Assembly (NCBI RefSeq): GCF_902506195.1
Contig: NZ_LR732817.1
Span: forward strand, 2,612,245-2,676,244
Direction of reading: 5' to 3'
DNA from: Citricoccus sp. K5
Lineage (GTDB): Bacteria > Actinomycetota > Actinomycetes > Actinomycetales > Micrococcaceae
Length of the DNA: 64,000 nucleotides
The translations under genes were made by a program, and so were the position numbers. This document shows positions 45,272 through 54,565 of the stretch, piece after piece. Below the pieces are notes generated by a model. That model worked only from the letters and a program-made list of their open reading frames with translations. It ran no database searches and had not been told where the DNA came from. Position 1 is the stretch's first letter; the number at the start of each line of letters is the position of its first letter.

Positions 45272-46216
45272 GTGAAGAACGTCCGCCGCACCTCCCCCAC
45301 CCTCCGCACCGCCGTGATCGCCGCGACGGCGGCAGCCGCCATTCCCGTTCTCGCCGCCTGTGGCTCATCAGGGTCCGCCGACACCCTGACCTTCGCCGCC
45401 ATCCCGGCCGAATCCTCCGCCTCGCTGGAGAGCGACTACTCCAACATCGCCCAACTGATCGAACAGGAGACCGGGATCAACGTCGAGTTCCAGAACGCCT
45501 CCGACTACGCGGCCGTCATCGAGGGCCAGCGCGCGGGCCAGATCGACATCGCCTCCTATGGCCCCTTCTCCTACGTGATCGCCAAGGATTCCGGCGTGAA
45601 CCTCGACCCTGTCGCCGCCCCCACCAGTGACCAGGACCAGGCACCGGCCTACACCTCGCTGGCCTACGTGGCCGCGGACTCAGACATCCAGGATCTGGCG
45701 GACCTGCAGGGCAAGAAGGTCTGCTTCGTGGACGTCGCCTCCACCTCGGGGTATCTGGTGCCCATGAAGGGGCTGCTGGACGAGGGCATCGACCTCGACG
45801 CAGATCTCGAAGCCGTCCTGGCCGGCGGACACGACGCCTCCCTGCTGTCCTTGGACTCCGGTGCCTGCGACGCCGCCTTCGCCCACGACACCATGCTGAA
45901 CACGCTGGTCACCTCCGGTCAGATCGAGGAGGGCGCCGTGCGCCCCGTGTGGGAGTCGGAGCCGATCATCGAGGATCCGATCGCCCTGAACCTGGACACG
46001 ATCGAACCCGACGTGGCCGAGCAGATCACCACCGCCCTCCGCGAGAAGGGCAACAAGCCCGCACTGGTGGAGGCCGGCATCTGCACCTCGGAAGAGGAGT
46101 GCGAGCTGCCAGAGGAGATCGGGTACGGCTACCTGCCCGTCGATGATTCCGATTTCGAACCCATTCGCGAGATCTGCGCCGCCACCGACGCAGACGCCTG
46201 CCACAGCATCAACTGA
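45272..46216 (+). CDS. phnD: phosphonate ABC transporter substrate-binding lipoprotein
   Basis: This 314-residue lipoprotein has a signal peptide and lipobox (IPVLAACGSS), Cys near residue 30. The solute-binding part LTFAAIPAESSASLESDY, AVIEGQRAGQIDIASYGPFS, LADLQGKKVCFVDVASTSGY is the PhnD/phosphonate-binding pattern. GTG 45272 follows GAAAGG; the ATG at 45188 is inside the preceding gene. It captures phosphonate for PhnC/PhnE. Confidence 0.93.
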   Translation: MKNVRRTSPTLRTAVIAATAAAAIPVLAACGSSGSADTLTFAAIPAESSASLESDYSNIAQLIEQETGINVEFQNASDYAAVIEGQRAGQIDIASYGPFSYVIAKDSGVNLDPVAAPTSDQDQAPAYTSLAYVAADSDIQDLADLQGKKVCFVDVASTSGYLVPMKGLLDEGIDLDADLEAVLAGGHDASLLSLDSGACDAAFAHDTMLNTLVTSGQIEEGAVRPVWESEPIIEDPIALNLDTIEPDVAEQITTALREKGNKPALVEAGICTSEEECELPEEIGYGYLPVDDSDFEPIREICAATDADACHSIN

Positions 46217-46229
46217 CAGGACCCAGACC

Positions 46230-47129
46230 ATGTCTGCCCAGAACACCACCCTGGACCGCCCCGCCCGCCATCTCGACTCGGCCCCGAGCACCGCCGTCCG
46301 CCTGCGGGACGTCACCAAGGACTTCGGCGGCGGAGTGCTCGGTCTCGACGGTGTCTCCCTCGAGTTCAACACCGGCGCCATCACCGCATTGCTGGGCCTG
46401 TCCGGTTCCGGCAAGTCCACCCTGCTCCGGCATCTCAATGGACTGCAGCGGCCTTCCGCCGGCACCGTCTCCGTCCTCGGCCAGGATGTGGCCTCCCTGC
46501 GCGGTGACTCCCTGCGGTCGCTCCGCCGGGAGGTCGGGGTGATCTTCCAGCACTTCAACCTCATCGGGCCCATGTCCGTGCTGGAGAACGTGTGCACCGG
46601 GCGTCTGGGGTCCCTGAAGGGCCCCCGGCTGTCCCTGATGATGTACCCCAAGGCGGTGCGTCAGGAGGCCCTGGACAAGCTGGATCGTGTGGGCCTGGCC
46701 GATCGCGCCTTCCAGCGTGCCGACACCTTGTCCGGCGGGCAGCAACAACGCGTGGCCATCGCCCGGGCACTGATGCAGCACCCCCGGATCCTCCTCGCCG
46801 ACGAGCCGGTGGCCTCGCTGGATCCGGTTTCGGCCCGCGAGGTCATGTCCCTGCTCCAGGAGATCTCGGCCGAGAACCGCCTGACGGTCATCACCTCACT
46901 GCACCAGGTCCAGCTCGCCATCGATTTCGCCGAGCGCATCGTCGGGCTGCGCAGCGGCAGGGTCGTGCTGGATCAGTCCACCGACGGGTTGGACGCCGCC
47001 GAGGCCTCGAAGATCTACACCAGCGTGTCCGGCGTCGGGCCGAACGGCCTGGGCAGTTCAAGCAGTCCGGGCGGTCAGGACGGTCAGGACGACGGCGACC
47101 CCAGGCACGCGCACGGAGGCCACGCATGA
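46230..47129 (+). CDS. phnC: phosphonate ABC transporter ATPase
   Basis: This 299-residue ATPase has Walker A LLGLSGSGKSTLLRHLNG (about 55-70), Q-loop GVIFQHFNLIGPMSVLENVC, signature TLSGGQQQRVAIARAL (about 167) and Walker B ILLADEPVASLDP. The last 40 residues are a Gly/Ser/Asp/His-rich tail (GGQDGQDDGDPRHAHGGHA). ATG at 46230, 13 nt after phnD. Its stop overlaps phnE (ATGA). Confidence 0.95.
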   Translation: MSAQNTTLDRPARHLDSAPSTAVRLRDVTKDFGGGVLGLDGVSLEFNTGAITALLGLSGSGKSTLLRHLNGLQRPSAGTVSVLGQDVASLRGDSLRSLRREVGVIFQHFNLIGPMSVLENVCTGRLGSLKGPRLSLMMYPKAVRQEALDKLDRVGLADRAFQRADTLSGGQQQRVAIARALMQHPRILLADEPVASLDPVSAREVMSLLQEISAENRLTVITSLHQVQLAIDFAERIVGLRSGRVVLDQSTDGLDAAEASKIYTSVSGVGPNGLGSSSSPGGQDGQDDGDPRHAHGGHA

Positions 47130-48820
47130 ACACGGTGACCGCCCCGGCGCCTCCCGCAGACCTTTCCCGCCGGCCCGCACCGAAGCCGAGGAACATTGCC
47201 CCCGCCGTGGTCCTGATAGCCCTGCTGGCAGCCGGGGTCTGGTCGGTGGACGCGGTGGGCATCAACGTCCAGGCCATCGCCAGCTCCCTGGACAATGCCG
47301 TGGCCTTCACTCAACGGATGTTCCCGCTGGACTTTCCTCCGCTGCCGGAGACCGTGGGGATGGTCCTGGAGACCCTCGCCATCGTGTTCCTGGCGACCTT
47401 TCTCTCCGTCGTCCTGTCCGTTCCGTTGGCCCTGGCCGCGGCCCGGGCCACTGCCATGGGACGCCTCTCCCAGGGGGCCGCGCGCACGCTGATCGTCCTG
47501 GCCCGGGCCGTCCCGGACCTGGTGTTGGCGATCGTGTTCCTGCGCCTGTTCGGCCTGGGCGCCACCGCAGGAATCCTCGCCATGGGCATCCATTCGGTGG
47601 GCATGGTCGCCAAGTTGTACGCGGACGCCATCGAGGAGCTCGACGACGGCCCGCGGGAATCGATCGAAGCTGCCGGCGGGCATCGGCGCCAGCAGATCGC
47701 CGCAGCCATCCCGCAGGTGCTCCTGCCGCAGATGGTGGCCACGGCCTTGCACCGGTTCGACATCAACCTGCGAACCTCCGTGCTGCTCGGCTACGTCGGC
47801 GTGGGCGGCATCGGCCTCGCCATCGCGGATGCGCTGCGGACCCTGGACTACCAGCGCGGCATGGCGCTGGCCTTGCTCGTGCTCGGCCTGTGCATCGCCA
47901 TCGAACTGCTCTCCGGTGCCATCCGGGCCGCGATCATGAAACGATCCGGTGGCGCGGTGCGTGGGGGGACCTGGACTGACAAACTCTTCGCCGCCGGTGT
48001 CACCGGTGCTGACCGTGCGGCCGGCGCGGGTCCCACGGTGCGGCTGACTCCCCCGTGGACGGCCGCACGCGCCCAGCGGTTCCTCTCCAGTGCCCTCATC
48101 CTCGTTCTGTTGGCCGCCTCGCTCTGGCGAGTCGACAACTCACCGGAGGCCCTGTGGCAGGGACTGCTGTCCCTGCCCGAGACCCTCGGCCTGTTCCTGC
48201 CACCCTCCGCCGGTGGCACGTGGGACAGCGTGATGGAGCAGTTGCTGCTCACCGTCCAGATCGCGTTGGCCTCCACTCTGATCGGTGCGGTGCTGGCCGT
48301 GCCGATCGGCATCCTGGCCGCCAACAACGTGGTCGCCAACCGGGCCGTCAGGACCTTCTTCCGCGTCCTGATCGTGGTGGTGAGGGGCATCCCGGAGCTG
48401 ATCCTGGCCATCATCTTCGTGGTCATCTCCGGGCTGGGCGGAGTGGCTGGCACCCTGGCCCTGGCCGTGGGTGCGGTGGGTCTGCTCTCCAAGCTCGTGG
48501 CCGACTCCCTGGAGGAGACCGATACCGAGGTCCAGGACGCCATGCGCACCGCCGGCGCCTCGGAGGCGCAGGTCTTCTTCGCTGCGACGCTCCGGCAGGC
48601 CGCTCCCGCGTTCATCGCCCACACGATGTACCTGCTGGACTCCAATATCCGCGCCGCCACCCTCCTCGGTGTCGTCGGCGCCGGCGGCATCGGCTTCCTG
48701 CTCCTGAATGCCTCCCGCGTGAACCAGTTCGACGTGGTGACCCTGATCCTGATCCTCATGGTCGTCGTGGTCCTGGCGGTCGAGGCCCTGTCCATGTGGC
48801 TGCGCCGGGCCGTCCGCTGA
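47126..48820 (+). CDS. phnE: double phosphonate permease PhnE-PhnE
   Basis: This 564-residue polypeptide contains two consecutive PhnE-type permease modules. The first (about 70-290) has VMVLETLAIVFLATFLSVV-like sequence and the coupling-helix region ESIEAAGGHRRQQIAAAIPQ, LLGYVGVGGIGLAI. The second (about 340-564) has LLLTVQIALASTLIGAVLAV, QDAMRTAGASEAQVFFAATL and LLGVVGAGGIGFLLLNASRV. A single chain would thus replace the PhnE dimer. It overlaps phnC by 4 nt. Confidence 0.94.
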   Translation: MNTVTAPAPPADLSRRPAPKPRNIAPAVVLIALLAAGVWSVDAVGINVQAIASSLDNAVAFTQRMFPLDFPPLPETVGMVLETLAIVFLATFLSVVLSVPLALAAARATAMGRLSQGAARTLIVLARAVPDLVLAIVFLRLFGLGATAGILAMGIHSVGMVAKLYADAIEELDDGPRESIEAAGGHRRQQIAAAIPQVLLPQMVATALHRFDINLRTSVLLGYVGVGGIGLAIADALRTLDYQRGMALALLVLGLCIAIELLSGAIRAAIMKRSGGAVRGGTWTDKLFAAGVTGADRAAGAGPTVRLTPPWTAARAQRFLSSALILVLLAASLWRVDNSPEALWQGLLSLPETLGLFLPPSAGGTWDSVMEQLLLTVQIALASTLIGAVLAVPIGILAANNVVANRAVRTFFRVLIVVVRGIPELILAIIFVVISGLGGVAGTLALAVGAVGLLSKLVADSLEETDTEVQDAMRTAGASEAQVFFAATLRQAAPAFIAHTMYLLDSNIRAATLLGVVGAGGIGFLLLNASRVNQFDVVTLILILMVVVVLAVEALSMWLRRAVR

Positions 48821-48869
48821 TGCCCGCTGCAGGCACCCGATTCCACCCCCACCAGAAAGTGAGAACACC

Positions 48870-49553
48870 ATGATTGAACTCGCCATCTTCGATATGGCCG
48901 GCACCACCGTCAATGACCGAGACGAGGTCTATCGCGTCCTGCGCGCATCCACCGAGCGATTCGGTGCGCAGTTCTCGGATGAGGAATTCCAGCAGTGGAT
49001 GGGCACCGAGAAACGCTGGGCCATCACGAACCTGTTGCAGATCGGCGGGGTGGAGGCCGACGAGGCGCTCATCGAGGAGGCCTGGACCTGGTTCCGCACG
49101 GAACTGCGCCGGACCTACACCGAGCACCCCCCGGTGCCGCTGGCCGGCGTCGAACAGGCCTTGCGAGACCTCAAGGCGCGCGGCGTCAGGATCGGCCTGA
49201 CCACCGGCTTCTCCCGCGAGATCACCGATCTGATCCTGGACGCGATCGGCTGGAGCGGGTCCGATCTCATCGATCTCTCCGTCGCCGGTGACGAGGTCCC
49301 GGCCGGCCGCCCCGAGCCGTTCCTGATCCAGGCCGTGATGGAACGCCTCGAGGTGTCCGAGGCAGCGGCCGTGATCAGCGCCGGCGACACCGCCGCGGAC
49401 GTGGAATCAGCCCGACGCGCGGGCGTCACCTCCGTCGGCGTGCTCACCGGGCACCTGTCGCGCGCCGACTTCGAAGCGCTGGAAGCCGACCTCATCCTCG
49501 CCTCCGTGGCGGATCTGCCCGCGCATGTCGTGATGTCCGGAGCCTCCCGGTGA
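48870..49553 (+). CDS. phosphonatase-like HAD hydrolase (PhnX family)
   Basis: This 227-residue HAD enzyme starts MIELAIFDMAGTTVNDRDEV (nucleophile Asp8). WMGTEKRWAI places Lys48 where phosphonoacetaldehyde hydrolase has its Schiff-base Lys (MGxxK). Other matches are GLTTGFSREITD, DEVPAGRPEPFLIQAVM and VISAGDTAADVESARRAG. Cleavage of the C-P bond of phosphonoacetaldehyde or a relative is thus likely. The ATG follows GAAAGTGAGAA. Its stop overlaps the next gene (GTGA). Confidence 0.9.
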   Translation: MIELAIFDMAGTTVNDRDEVYRVLRASTERFGAQFSDEEFQQWMGTEKRWAITNLLQIGGVEADEALIEEAWTWFRTELRRTYTEHPPVPLAGVEQALRDLKARGVRIGLTTGFSREITDLILDAIGWSGSDLIDLSVAGDEVPAGRPEPFLIQAVMERLEVSEAAAVISAGDTAADVESARRAGVTSVGVLTGHLSRADFEALEADLILASVADLPAHVVMSGASR

Positions 49554-50599
49554 GGGAGACGGCCACGGCCGTCCTCTGGCGCGGCGGCGCGGAATTCCAG
49601 TCCGTCCAGGTGCCCCTGCCCCAACCTGGACCCGGCGAGACCCTGGTGCGGCTCACGGCTGCCACCGTCTGCGGCTCGGACCGGCACACCGTCAGCGGAC
49701 GCCGCTCCTCGGCCTGCCCCTCCGTGCTGGGGCACGAGGGCGTGGGAGTGGTCCTGTCCACTCGAGGCGGTCACACCGTTCAGGGCCTACCCCTCCATGA
49801 GGGTGACCGTGTGGTCTTCGGCGTCACGAGTTCCTGCGGGCAGTGCGCCCCGTGCCTCCGTGGCCTCACGGCCAAGTGCACCACCGTGCAGAAGGCCGGT
49901 CATGAGCCGTTCGAGGGCGAGTGGCCCTTGTCCGGGACCTATTCCAGCCACATCCTCCTGCGCAGCGGCCAGGCCGTGGCCCAGGCACCCGCGGTCCTCC
50001 AGGACGGAGTGGCTGCGACCGCGGGGTGCGCGGTAGCCACCGTGATGGCCGTCCTCGAGCGTGCTGGTGAGTTGCGCGGCCGCCGGGTCCTGGTCAACGG
50101 AGTCGGCATGCTGGGTCTGGTGGCTGTCGCAGCGGCCCTCGACCGCGGTGCCTCCGAGGTCATGGCCGTGGACCCGAACGCGGACCGCCGCCGGCTGGCC
50201 GAGGGACTCGGTGCCGCGACCCGGCCTCCCGGGCGCGGGTCTGAGCCCGGGAGTCGAGGCACCGTGGACGTGTCCCTCGAGCTCTCGGGGGCGCGTGCCG
50301 GCATCCAGACCTGCATCGAGGCCTTGGGCATCGGCGGCACCGCCGTACTCGCCGGAAGTGTTGCCCCCGTGGACGCCGTCGAGGTGGATCCTGAATGGAT
50401 GGTGCGTGGGTGGCGCACCATCACCGGAGTCCACAACTACGAGCCACGGCACCTGCAGGAGGCGGTCGACTTTCTGGGAACGGCGGGGCGAGCGCTGCCG
50501 TGGGATCACATCCTGGACGGGCCCATTGCCGCAGACCAGCTGGCCGCGGAGTTCCGCAGGACTGACGTGCAGCGGCTGCGCACCGTGGTAGCCCTATAG
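49550..50599 (+). CDS. HpnZ-like zinc alcohol dehydrogenase of phosphonate catabolism
   Basis: This 349-residue medium-chain dehydrogenase resembles the phosphonate-associated TIGR03366 family. ATVCGSDRHTVSGRRSSACP and LGHEGVGVVL hold the catalytic zinc ligands; CGQCAPCLRGLTAKC is the structural-zinc lobe; RVLVNGVGMLGLVAVAAALD is the cofactor loop. GTG at 49550 overlaps the HAD gene by 4 nt. It may process the aldehyde product or an alternative substrate. The stop overlaps the convergent MscS gene at CTATAG. Confidence 0.87.
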   Translation: MRETATAVLWRGGAEFQSVQVPLPQPGPGETLVRLTAATVCGSDRHTVSGRRSSACPSVLGHEGVGVVLSTRGGHTVQGLPLHEGDRVVFGVTSSCGQCAPCLRGLTAKCTTVQKAGHEPFEGEWPLSGTYSSHILLRSGQAVAQAPAVLQDGVAATAGCAVATVMAVLERAGELRGRRVLVNGVGMLGLVAVAAALDRGASEVMAVDPNADRRRLAEGLGAATRPPGRGSEPGSRGTVDVSLELSGARAGIQTCIEALGIGGTAVLAGSVAPVDAVEVDPEWMVRGWRTITGVHNYEPRHLQEAVDFLGTAGRALPWDHILDGPIAADQLAAEFRRTDVQRLRTVVAL

Positions 50600-52225
50600 C
50601 CGCGGAGTCTCATGGTCACGTTCCACAGCCTCGGCGTCAGTCGTCTCGGGATCCACGCCCTCGGAGTCAGCGGCCTCGGCGGCCTTCTCCTTCCGTTCGG
50701 CGAAGGCCGCCTCGCCCGGGCCGGCGAACTCGCGGTTGCGTTCCACCGCGGTGATGGATCCGGTGAACACCGTGGAGTCGTCGCTGGACCGGGTCAGGGG
50801 CGTGGAGCCCGTGACGGCTGCGGTGGTCCCGGTGGTCGGCTGTTGACCCGTGACGGGATTGACCTGCGGTAGGGGGCTGGTGGGGGTCCGCGGTGGAAGC
50901 GCGGCAGCACCGGACGCCACGCCACCGGACGCGCCGCCGTCGTGATCCTGTCCCGCCGGCACCCCCGTGCCGGGCGCGGCTGCACCGGGGCTGACTGCGC
51001 CGGTCTCGGCGCCGAGGGGCGCCAGGGAAGGCGCCTGCACCGGCGTCTCGGCGAAGCGCTGCGCGTAGATCGCCTCGGGGTGCTCGCTGCGCAGGAAGTT
51101 GACGAGGTCCTCCCGCACGAGGCAACGCAGGTCCCACAGATCACCGGCGTTGCGGGCGGAGACCGCCACCCAGAGCTTCACCGTGCCTCCCAATGCCTCA
51201 CTCACCTGGATGGTGCTGTCCTTGCCGTCCCAGAGCTCGGTGGAGGCGAGCAAGGCCTTGAGGCGTTCGCGGGTGGCGTCTACCGGAACCCGCCAGTCCA
51301 CGTCGATCTCCACGGTCCCGGACAAGGCAGACCCGGTGCGGGTCCAGTTCTCGAACGGGGTGGTGGTGAAGTGGCTGGAGGGGTAGATCACGCGGCGCCC
51401 GTCCCAGATCTTGACCACCACGTAGGAGAGGGTGATGTCCTCGATGGTGCCGTAGACCCCGTCCGCGGTGACCACGTCTCCCACGCGGATCGCATCGGTG
51501 AATGCCAGCTGGATGCCGGCGAACACGTTGGTCAGGGTGGACTGCACGGCGAGGCCGGCCACCACGGAGATCACGCCGGCCGAGGCCAGCAGGCCGGCGC
51601 CCACCGCGCGGACCTGGGGAATGGTCAGCAGGACGATGGACACGGCGATGACGATGACGGCGGCCTGGATCACGCGCCGCAGCAGCACGGTCTGGGTGCG
51701 GATCTTGCGGTCACGGCGGTCGTCCACCCCTTCAGAGGCGTACTTGCCGAGCAACCGCTCTTCGACGACCCGCACGACGCGCAGCGCCAACCAGGCGAGG
51801 GAGCCGATGATGCCGGCCATCAGCAGGAAGCTCACGCCGTTGAACCAGGCATAGGCGGAGGCGGTCAGTCCGAGGGCGATCCGCACCGCCAGCAGCACCG
51901 CCGCGACCGCCACCGGTACCCGGCACCGGGCGACCTGGTTGCGCAGCTGTGGCTTGCGGCGCAGCAGGGCGTTGACCAGCAGCCAGGCGACCACCAGCAC
52001 GGCCAGCGCGAACGCCACGGAGATCGCCACCGTGGAGAGCATCCCCCAGAACGGTCCGAGCGAGTCGACGGCGCCTTCGGCCCCCTCGCGGACGCTGTCC
52101 TGCATGTTCTCCGGGGACCCGCTCGGTTCCGCCGTCGGCTCGGAGTCCAGTCCCGCCCCGGACGCGAGGACGGTGGTGGTGGGCGGAGCGGTGAACAGAT
52201 CGGTGAAGAAGGACAAACTCGGCAT
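50594..52225 (-). CDS. mechanosensitive ion channel (MscS family)
   Basis: This 543-residue channel protein has about five helices, the pore helix (GAGLLASAGVISVVAGLAVQ, STLTNVFAGIQLAFTDAI) and the beta domain (RVGDVVTADGVYGTIEDITL, VVVKIWDGRRVIYPSSHFTT, PFENWTRTGS). The C-terminal 150 residues are low-complexity Ala/Pro/Gly/Thr/Glu, which is unusual for MscS. The ATG at 52225 precedes an acidic extracytoplasmic N-terminus. It is divergent from hisD. Confidence 0.92.
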   Translation of the reverse strand: MPSLSFFTDLFTAPPTTTVLASGAGLDSEPTAEPSGSPENMQDSVREGAEGAVDSLGPFWGMLSTVAISVAFALAVLVVAWLLVNALLRRKPQLRNQVARCRVPVAVAAVLLAVRIALGLTASAYAWFNGVSFLLMAGIIGSLAWLALRVVRVVEERLLGKYASEGVDDRRDRKIRTQTVLLRRVIQAAVIVIAVSIVLLTIPQVRAVGAGLLASAGVISVVAGLAVQSTLTNVFAGIQLAFTDAIRVGDVVTADGVYGTIEDITLSYVVVKIWDGRRVIYPSSHFTTTPFENWTRTGSALSGTVEIDVDWRVPVDATRERLKALLASTELWDGKDSTIQVSEALGGTVKLWVAVSARNAGDLWDLRCLVREDLVNFLRSEHPEAIYAQRFAETPVQAPSLAPLGAETGAVSPGAAAPGTGVPAGQDHDGGASGGVASGAAALPPRTPTSPLPQVNPVTGQQPTTGTTAAVTGSTPLTRSSDDSTVFTGSITAVERNREFAGPGEAAFAERKEKAAEAADSEGVDPETTDAEAVERDHETPRL

Positions 52226-52328
52226 GGCCCCAGTCTGTCATCTGGTTCTCGGACGTTCCTGAACGGGGGGAGAATGGACGCTGGACCACCGGAACCAGCC
52301 GATCCCTCGGAATCACAGGAGCCATCCC

Positions 52329-53636
52329 ATGCTTGCCACCACGGACCTGCGCGGCCGCACCTACGATCCCGCCACGGTGCTCCCACGCGCCGAGGTCGAT
52401 GTGGCCGCCGCCGTGCCAAAGGTGATGCCGATCCTGGACCGGGTGCGTACCGAGGGGGCTCGCGCCGTGCTGGATCTCGGCGAGCAGTTCGATGGGATCC
52501 GGCCGCCGTCTTTGGCCGTGCCGGCCGAGAAGCTCGCCGAGGCGCTCGAGTCGCTGGACCCGGAGGTCCGCTCCGCCCTCGAGGAGGCCATCGACCGCGC
52601 CCGCAAGGTGCACGCCGCCCAGGTCCCCGCGGGGTCGGAGGTGGAGCTCGGGGAGGGGGCCGTCGTCGAGAACCGCTGGGTCCCGGTGAACCGCGTGGGC
52701 CTCTACGTTCCGGGCGGCCGTGCCGTCTACCCCTCCTCCGTGGTGATGAACGTGGTCCCGGCCCAGGCCGCCGGCGTCACCTCGCTCGCGGTCGCCTCCC
52801 CGCCGCAGAAGGACTTCGGCGGCCTGCCGCACCCCGTCATCCTCGCGGCCTGCGCCCTGCTCGGCGTGGACGAGGTCTACGCCGCGGGCGGCGCCCAGGC
52901 GGTGGCCATGTTCGCCTACGGGGTGGCGGACGACGACGGCGCCCGAGTGTGTGCCCCCGTGGACATGGTCACGGGGCCGGGCAACATCTACGTGGCAGCC
53001 GCCAAGCGCGCCCTGCTCGGCACCATCGGCATCGATGCGGAGGCCGGACCGACCGAGATCGCCGTACTGGCCGACGGCACCGCCGACGCCCGGTGGGTGG
53101 CCGCCGACCTCATCAGCCAGGCCGAGCACGATCCCATGGCCGGCTCCGTGCTCATCACCACCTCGCCCGAGCTGGCCCGGGATGTGGCGGCCGAGATTGA
53201 GAGTCAGGTGCCGGGAAGTCTCCACGAGGAGCAGATCCGCCAGGCCCTGGGCGGCCCGCAGTCGGGGATCCTGCTCGTGGGGACCCTGGACGAGGCGCTG
53301 GCCGTGGCCGACGCCTACGCGGCCGAGCACCTCGAGGTCCACACCGTGAACCCCCTGCAGACGGCCCGCCGGGTGTCCAACGCCGGCGCCGTGTTCGTGG
53401 GCCCGCATTCGCCCGTGCCGCTGGGGGACTATTCCGCCGGATCCAACCACGTGCTGCCCACCGGTGGCTCCGCCCGCTACTCCTCCGGGCTGAACACGGT
53501 GAGCTTCCTGCGCCTGCAGCAGCTCATCCGCTACACGGAGACGGGGCTGAAGGAACTGGACACCAAGATCTCCTCCCTGTCCACGGCGGAGGGGTTGCCG
53601 GCCCACGGCGAGGCTGTCTCCCTGCGATTCCGCTGA
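52329..53636 (+). CDS. hisD: histidinol dehydrogenase
   Basis: This 435-residue enzyme makes the last two oxidations of histidine synthesis, histidinol to histidine, using NAD and zinc. Motifs are [68 protein letters not shown] (Zn ligands Gln and His), [12 protein letters not shown] and [20 protein letters not shown], near the end YRLPTGG-like [12 protein letters not shown] at 52329. Other his genes are not in the window, at least not on this strand. Confidence 0.97.
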   Translation: MLATTDLRGRTYDPATVLPRAEVDVAAAVPKVMPILDRVRTEGARAVLDLGEQFDGIRPPSLAVPAEKLAEALESLDPEVRSALEEAIDRARKVHAAQVPAGSEVELGEGAVVENRWVPVNRVGLYVPGGRAVYPSSVVMNVVPAQAAGVTSLAVASPPQKDFGGLPHPVILAACALLGVDEVYAAGGAQAVAMFAYGVADDDGARVCAPVDMVTGPGNIYVAAAKRALLGTIGIDAEAGPTEIAVLADGTADARWVAADLISQAEHDPMAGSVLITTSPELARDVAAEIESQVPGSLHEEQIRQALGGPQSGILLVGTLDEALAVADAYAAEHLEVHTVNPLQTARRVSNAGAVFVGPHSPVPLGDYSAGSNHVLPTGGSARYSSGLNTVSFLRLQQLIRYTETGLKELDTKISSLSTAEGLPAHGEAVSLRFR

Positions 53637-53661
53637 CCCGCTGCCTGATCCTCAGCGGCTG

Positions 53662-53690
53662 CTTCGCCCCATTGGCATGCCGGGGCGAAG
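53662..53690 (+). terminator. hairpin after hisD
   Basis: CTTCGCCCC (53662-53670) pairs with GGGGCGAAG (53682-53690) around ATTGGCATGCC. No U-tract follows, so it is a weak or RNA-stability hairpin. Confidence 0.4.
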
Positions 53691-53720
53691 GTCACGGGGG
53701 TTCACAGTCCGAGAAACCCT

Positions 53721-53750
53721 TTGACCGCTCCGGAAGTCCGTCGTTAGTGT
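53721..53750 (+). promoter_or_regulatory. promoter of the flavin reductase transcript
   Basis: TTGACC (53721-53726) is 18 bp before TAGTGT (53745-53750). It precedes the riboswitch directly. Confidence 0.55.
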
Positions 53751-53755
53751 GGACC

Positions 53756-53852
53756 CAGAATCATGAGTTCCCGCTGTTACAGCCCTGGCTTGCGGGACGG
53801 CAACCCTCTTCACGCAGTAGTGGGGTGCTCCAGGTGAGGATTCGGCCTACCG
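53756..53852 (+). promoter_or_regulatory. SAM riboswitch, SAM-IV-like
   Basis: The conserved blocks appear in order: TCATGAGTTCC (53761), GCCCTGGCTTGC, GGCAACCCTC (53799-53808), GTGGGGTGCTCC (about 53820-53831) and GGTGAGGATTCGGCC. GCAACC and GGTG blocks are those that bind S-adenosylmethionine in the SAM-I/IV family, and the order matches the actinobacterial SAM-IV consensus as I remember it. It lies between a promoter and the flavin reductase gene (start 53952). The 100-nt gap after the aptamer would hold the expression platform. High SAM should switch the gene off. Confidence 0.8.
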
Positions 53853-53951
53853 GATGCCCCGGCAGGCAAGTACCGCGTTTCTGCTGGTGCCGATCGGGAC
53901 GTTCCCGTGGCGTGCCGCCGTGCAGATTCGCCTTCGGACGGAGGACCCACC

Positions 53952-54509
53952 ATGACCGCCCTGGCTACCCACGACCTGCAGCAGGCCCCCGGCCTCGACA
54001 CTGACCTCAACCGAGATCTGTCCACGCCGACTCTTCGCTCGGCCTTCTCCCACTTCCCCTCCGGCGTGGCGGCGCTCGCCGGTGTCGCCAACGGTTCGAA
54101 GGAGGGACTCGTGGCCTCGTCCTTCACCGTCGGGGTCTCCCTCGAGCCGGCGCTGGTCTCCTTCGCCGTACAGAACACCTCCCGCACCTGGCCCCGGCTG
54201 AAGCAGGCCGAGCGGATCGGGATCTCCATCCTCGGCGAGGACCACACCGACGTCTGCCGTCAGCTCGCGTCCAAGGAGGGGGACCGATTCGCCGGCCTGG
54301 ACATCCGGTCCACGGACGAGGGCGCGATCTTCCTGGACGGCGCCGCCCTGTGGCTGGACACCACCGTCTACTCCGAGCTGCCCGCCGGTGACCACACCAT
54401 GGTCCTGCTCGAGGTGCACGGCGTGCACGATCACTCCGCAGAGCACGAGCCGATCGTGTTCCACCGCTCGGCCTTCCGCAATCTGCGCACCGCCGAGGGA
54501 AACCAGTAG
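53952..54509 (+). CDS. flavin reductase domain protein
   Basis: This 185-residue flavin reductase-like (FMN-binding split barrel) protein has LRSAFSHFPSGVAALAGVAN, GLVASSFTVGVSLEPALVSF and AVQNTSRTWPRLKQAERIGI. It could supply reduced FMN to a two-component monooxygenase or be an NAD(P)H:FMN oxidoreductase. A SAM riboswitch controls it, pointing to sulfur metabolism, such as desulfonation. The ATG at 53952 has GGAGGACCC upstream. Nothing else in the window is a clear monooxygenase partner. Confidence 0.87.
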   Translation: MTALATHDLQQAPGLDTDLNRDLSTPTLRSAFSHFPSGVAALAGVANGSKEGLVASSFTVGVSLEPALVSFAVQNTSRTWPRLKQAERIGISILGEDHTDVCRQLASKEGDRFAGLDIRSTDEGAIFLDGAALWLDTTVYSELPAGDHTMVLLEVHGVHDHSAEHEPIVFHRSAFRNLRTAEGNQ

Positions 54510-54565
54510 CCTCACGTCCTTCCTCCCAGCGCCCCTCGGGGGCAGGCGTCCGGTCCGGAGGTAGG

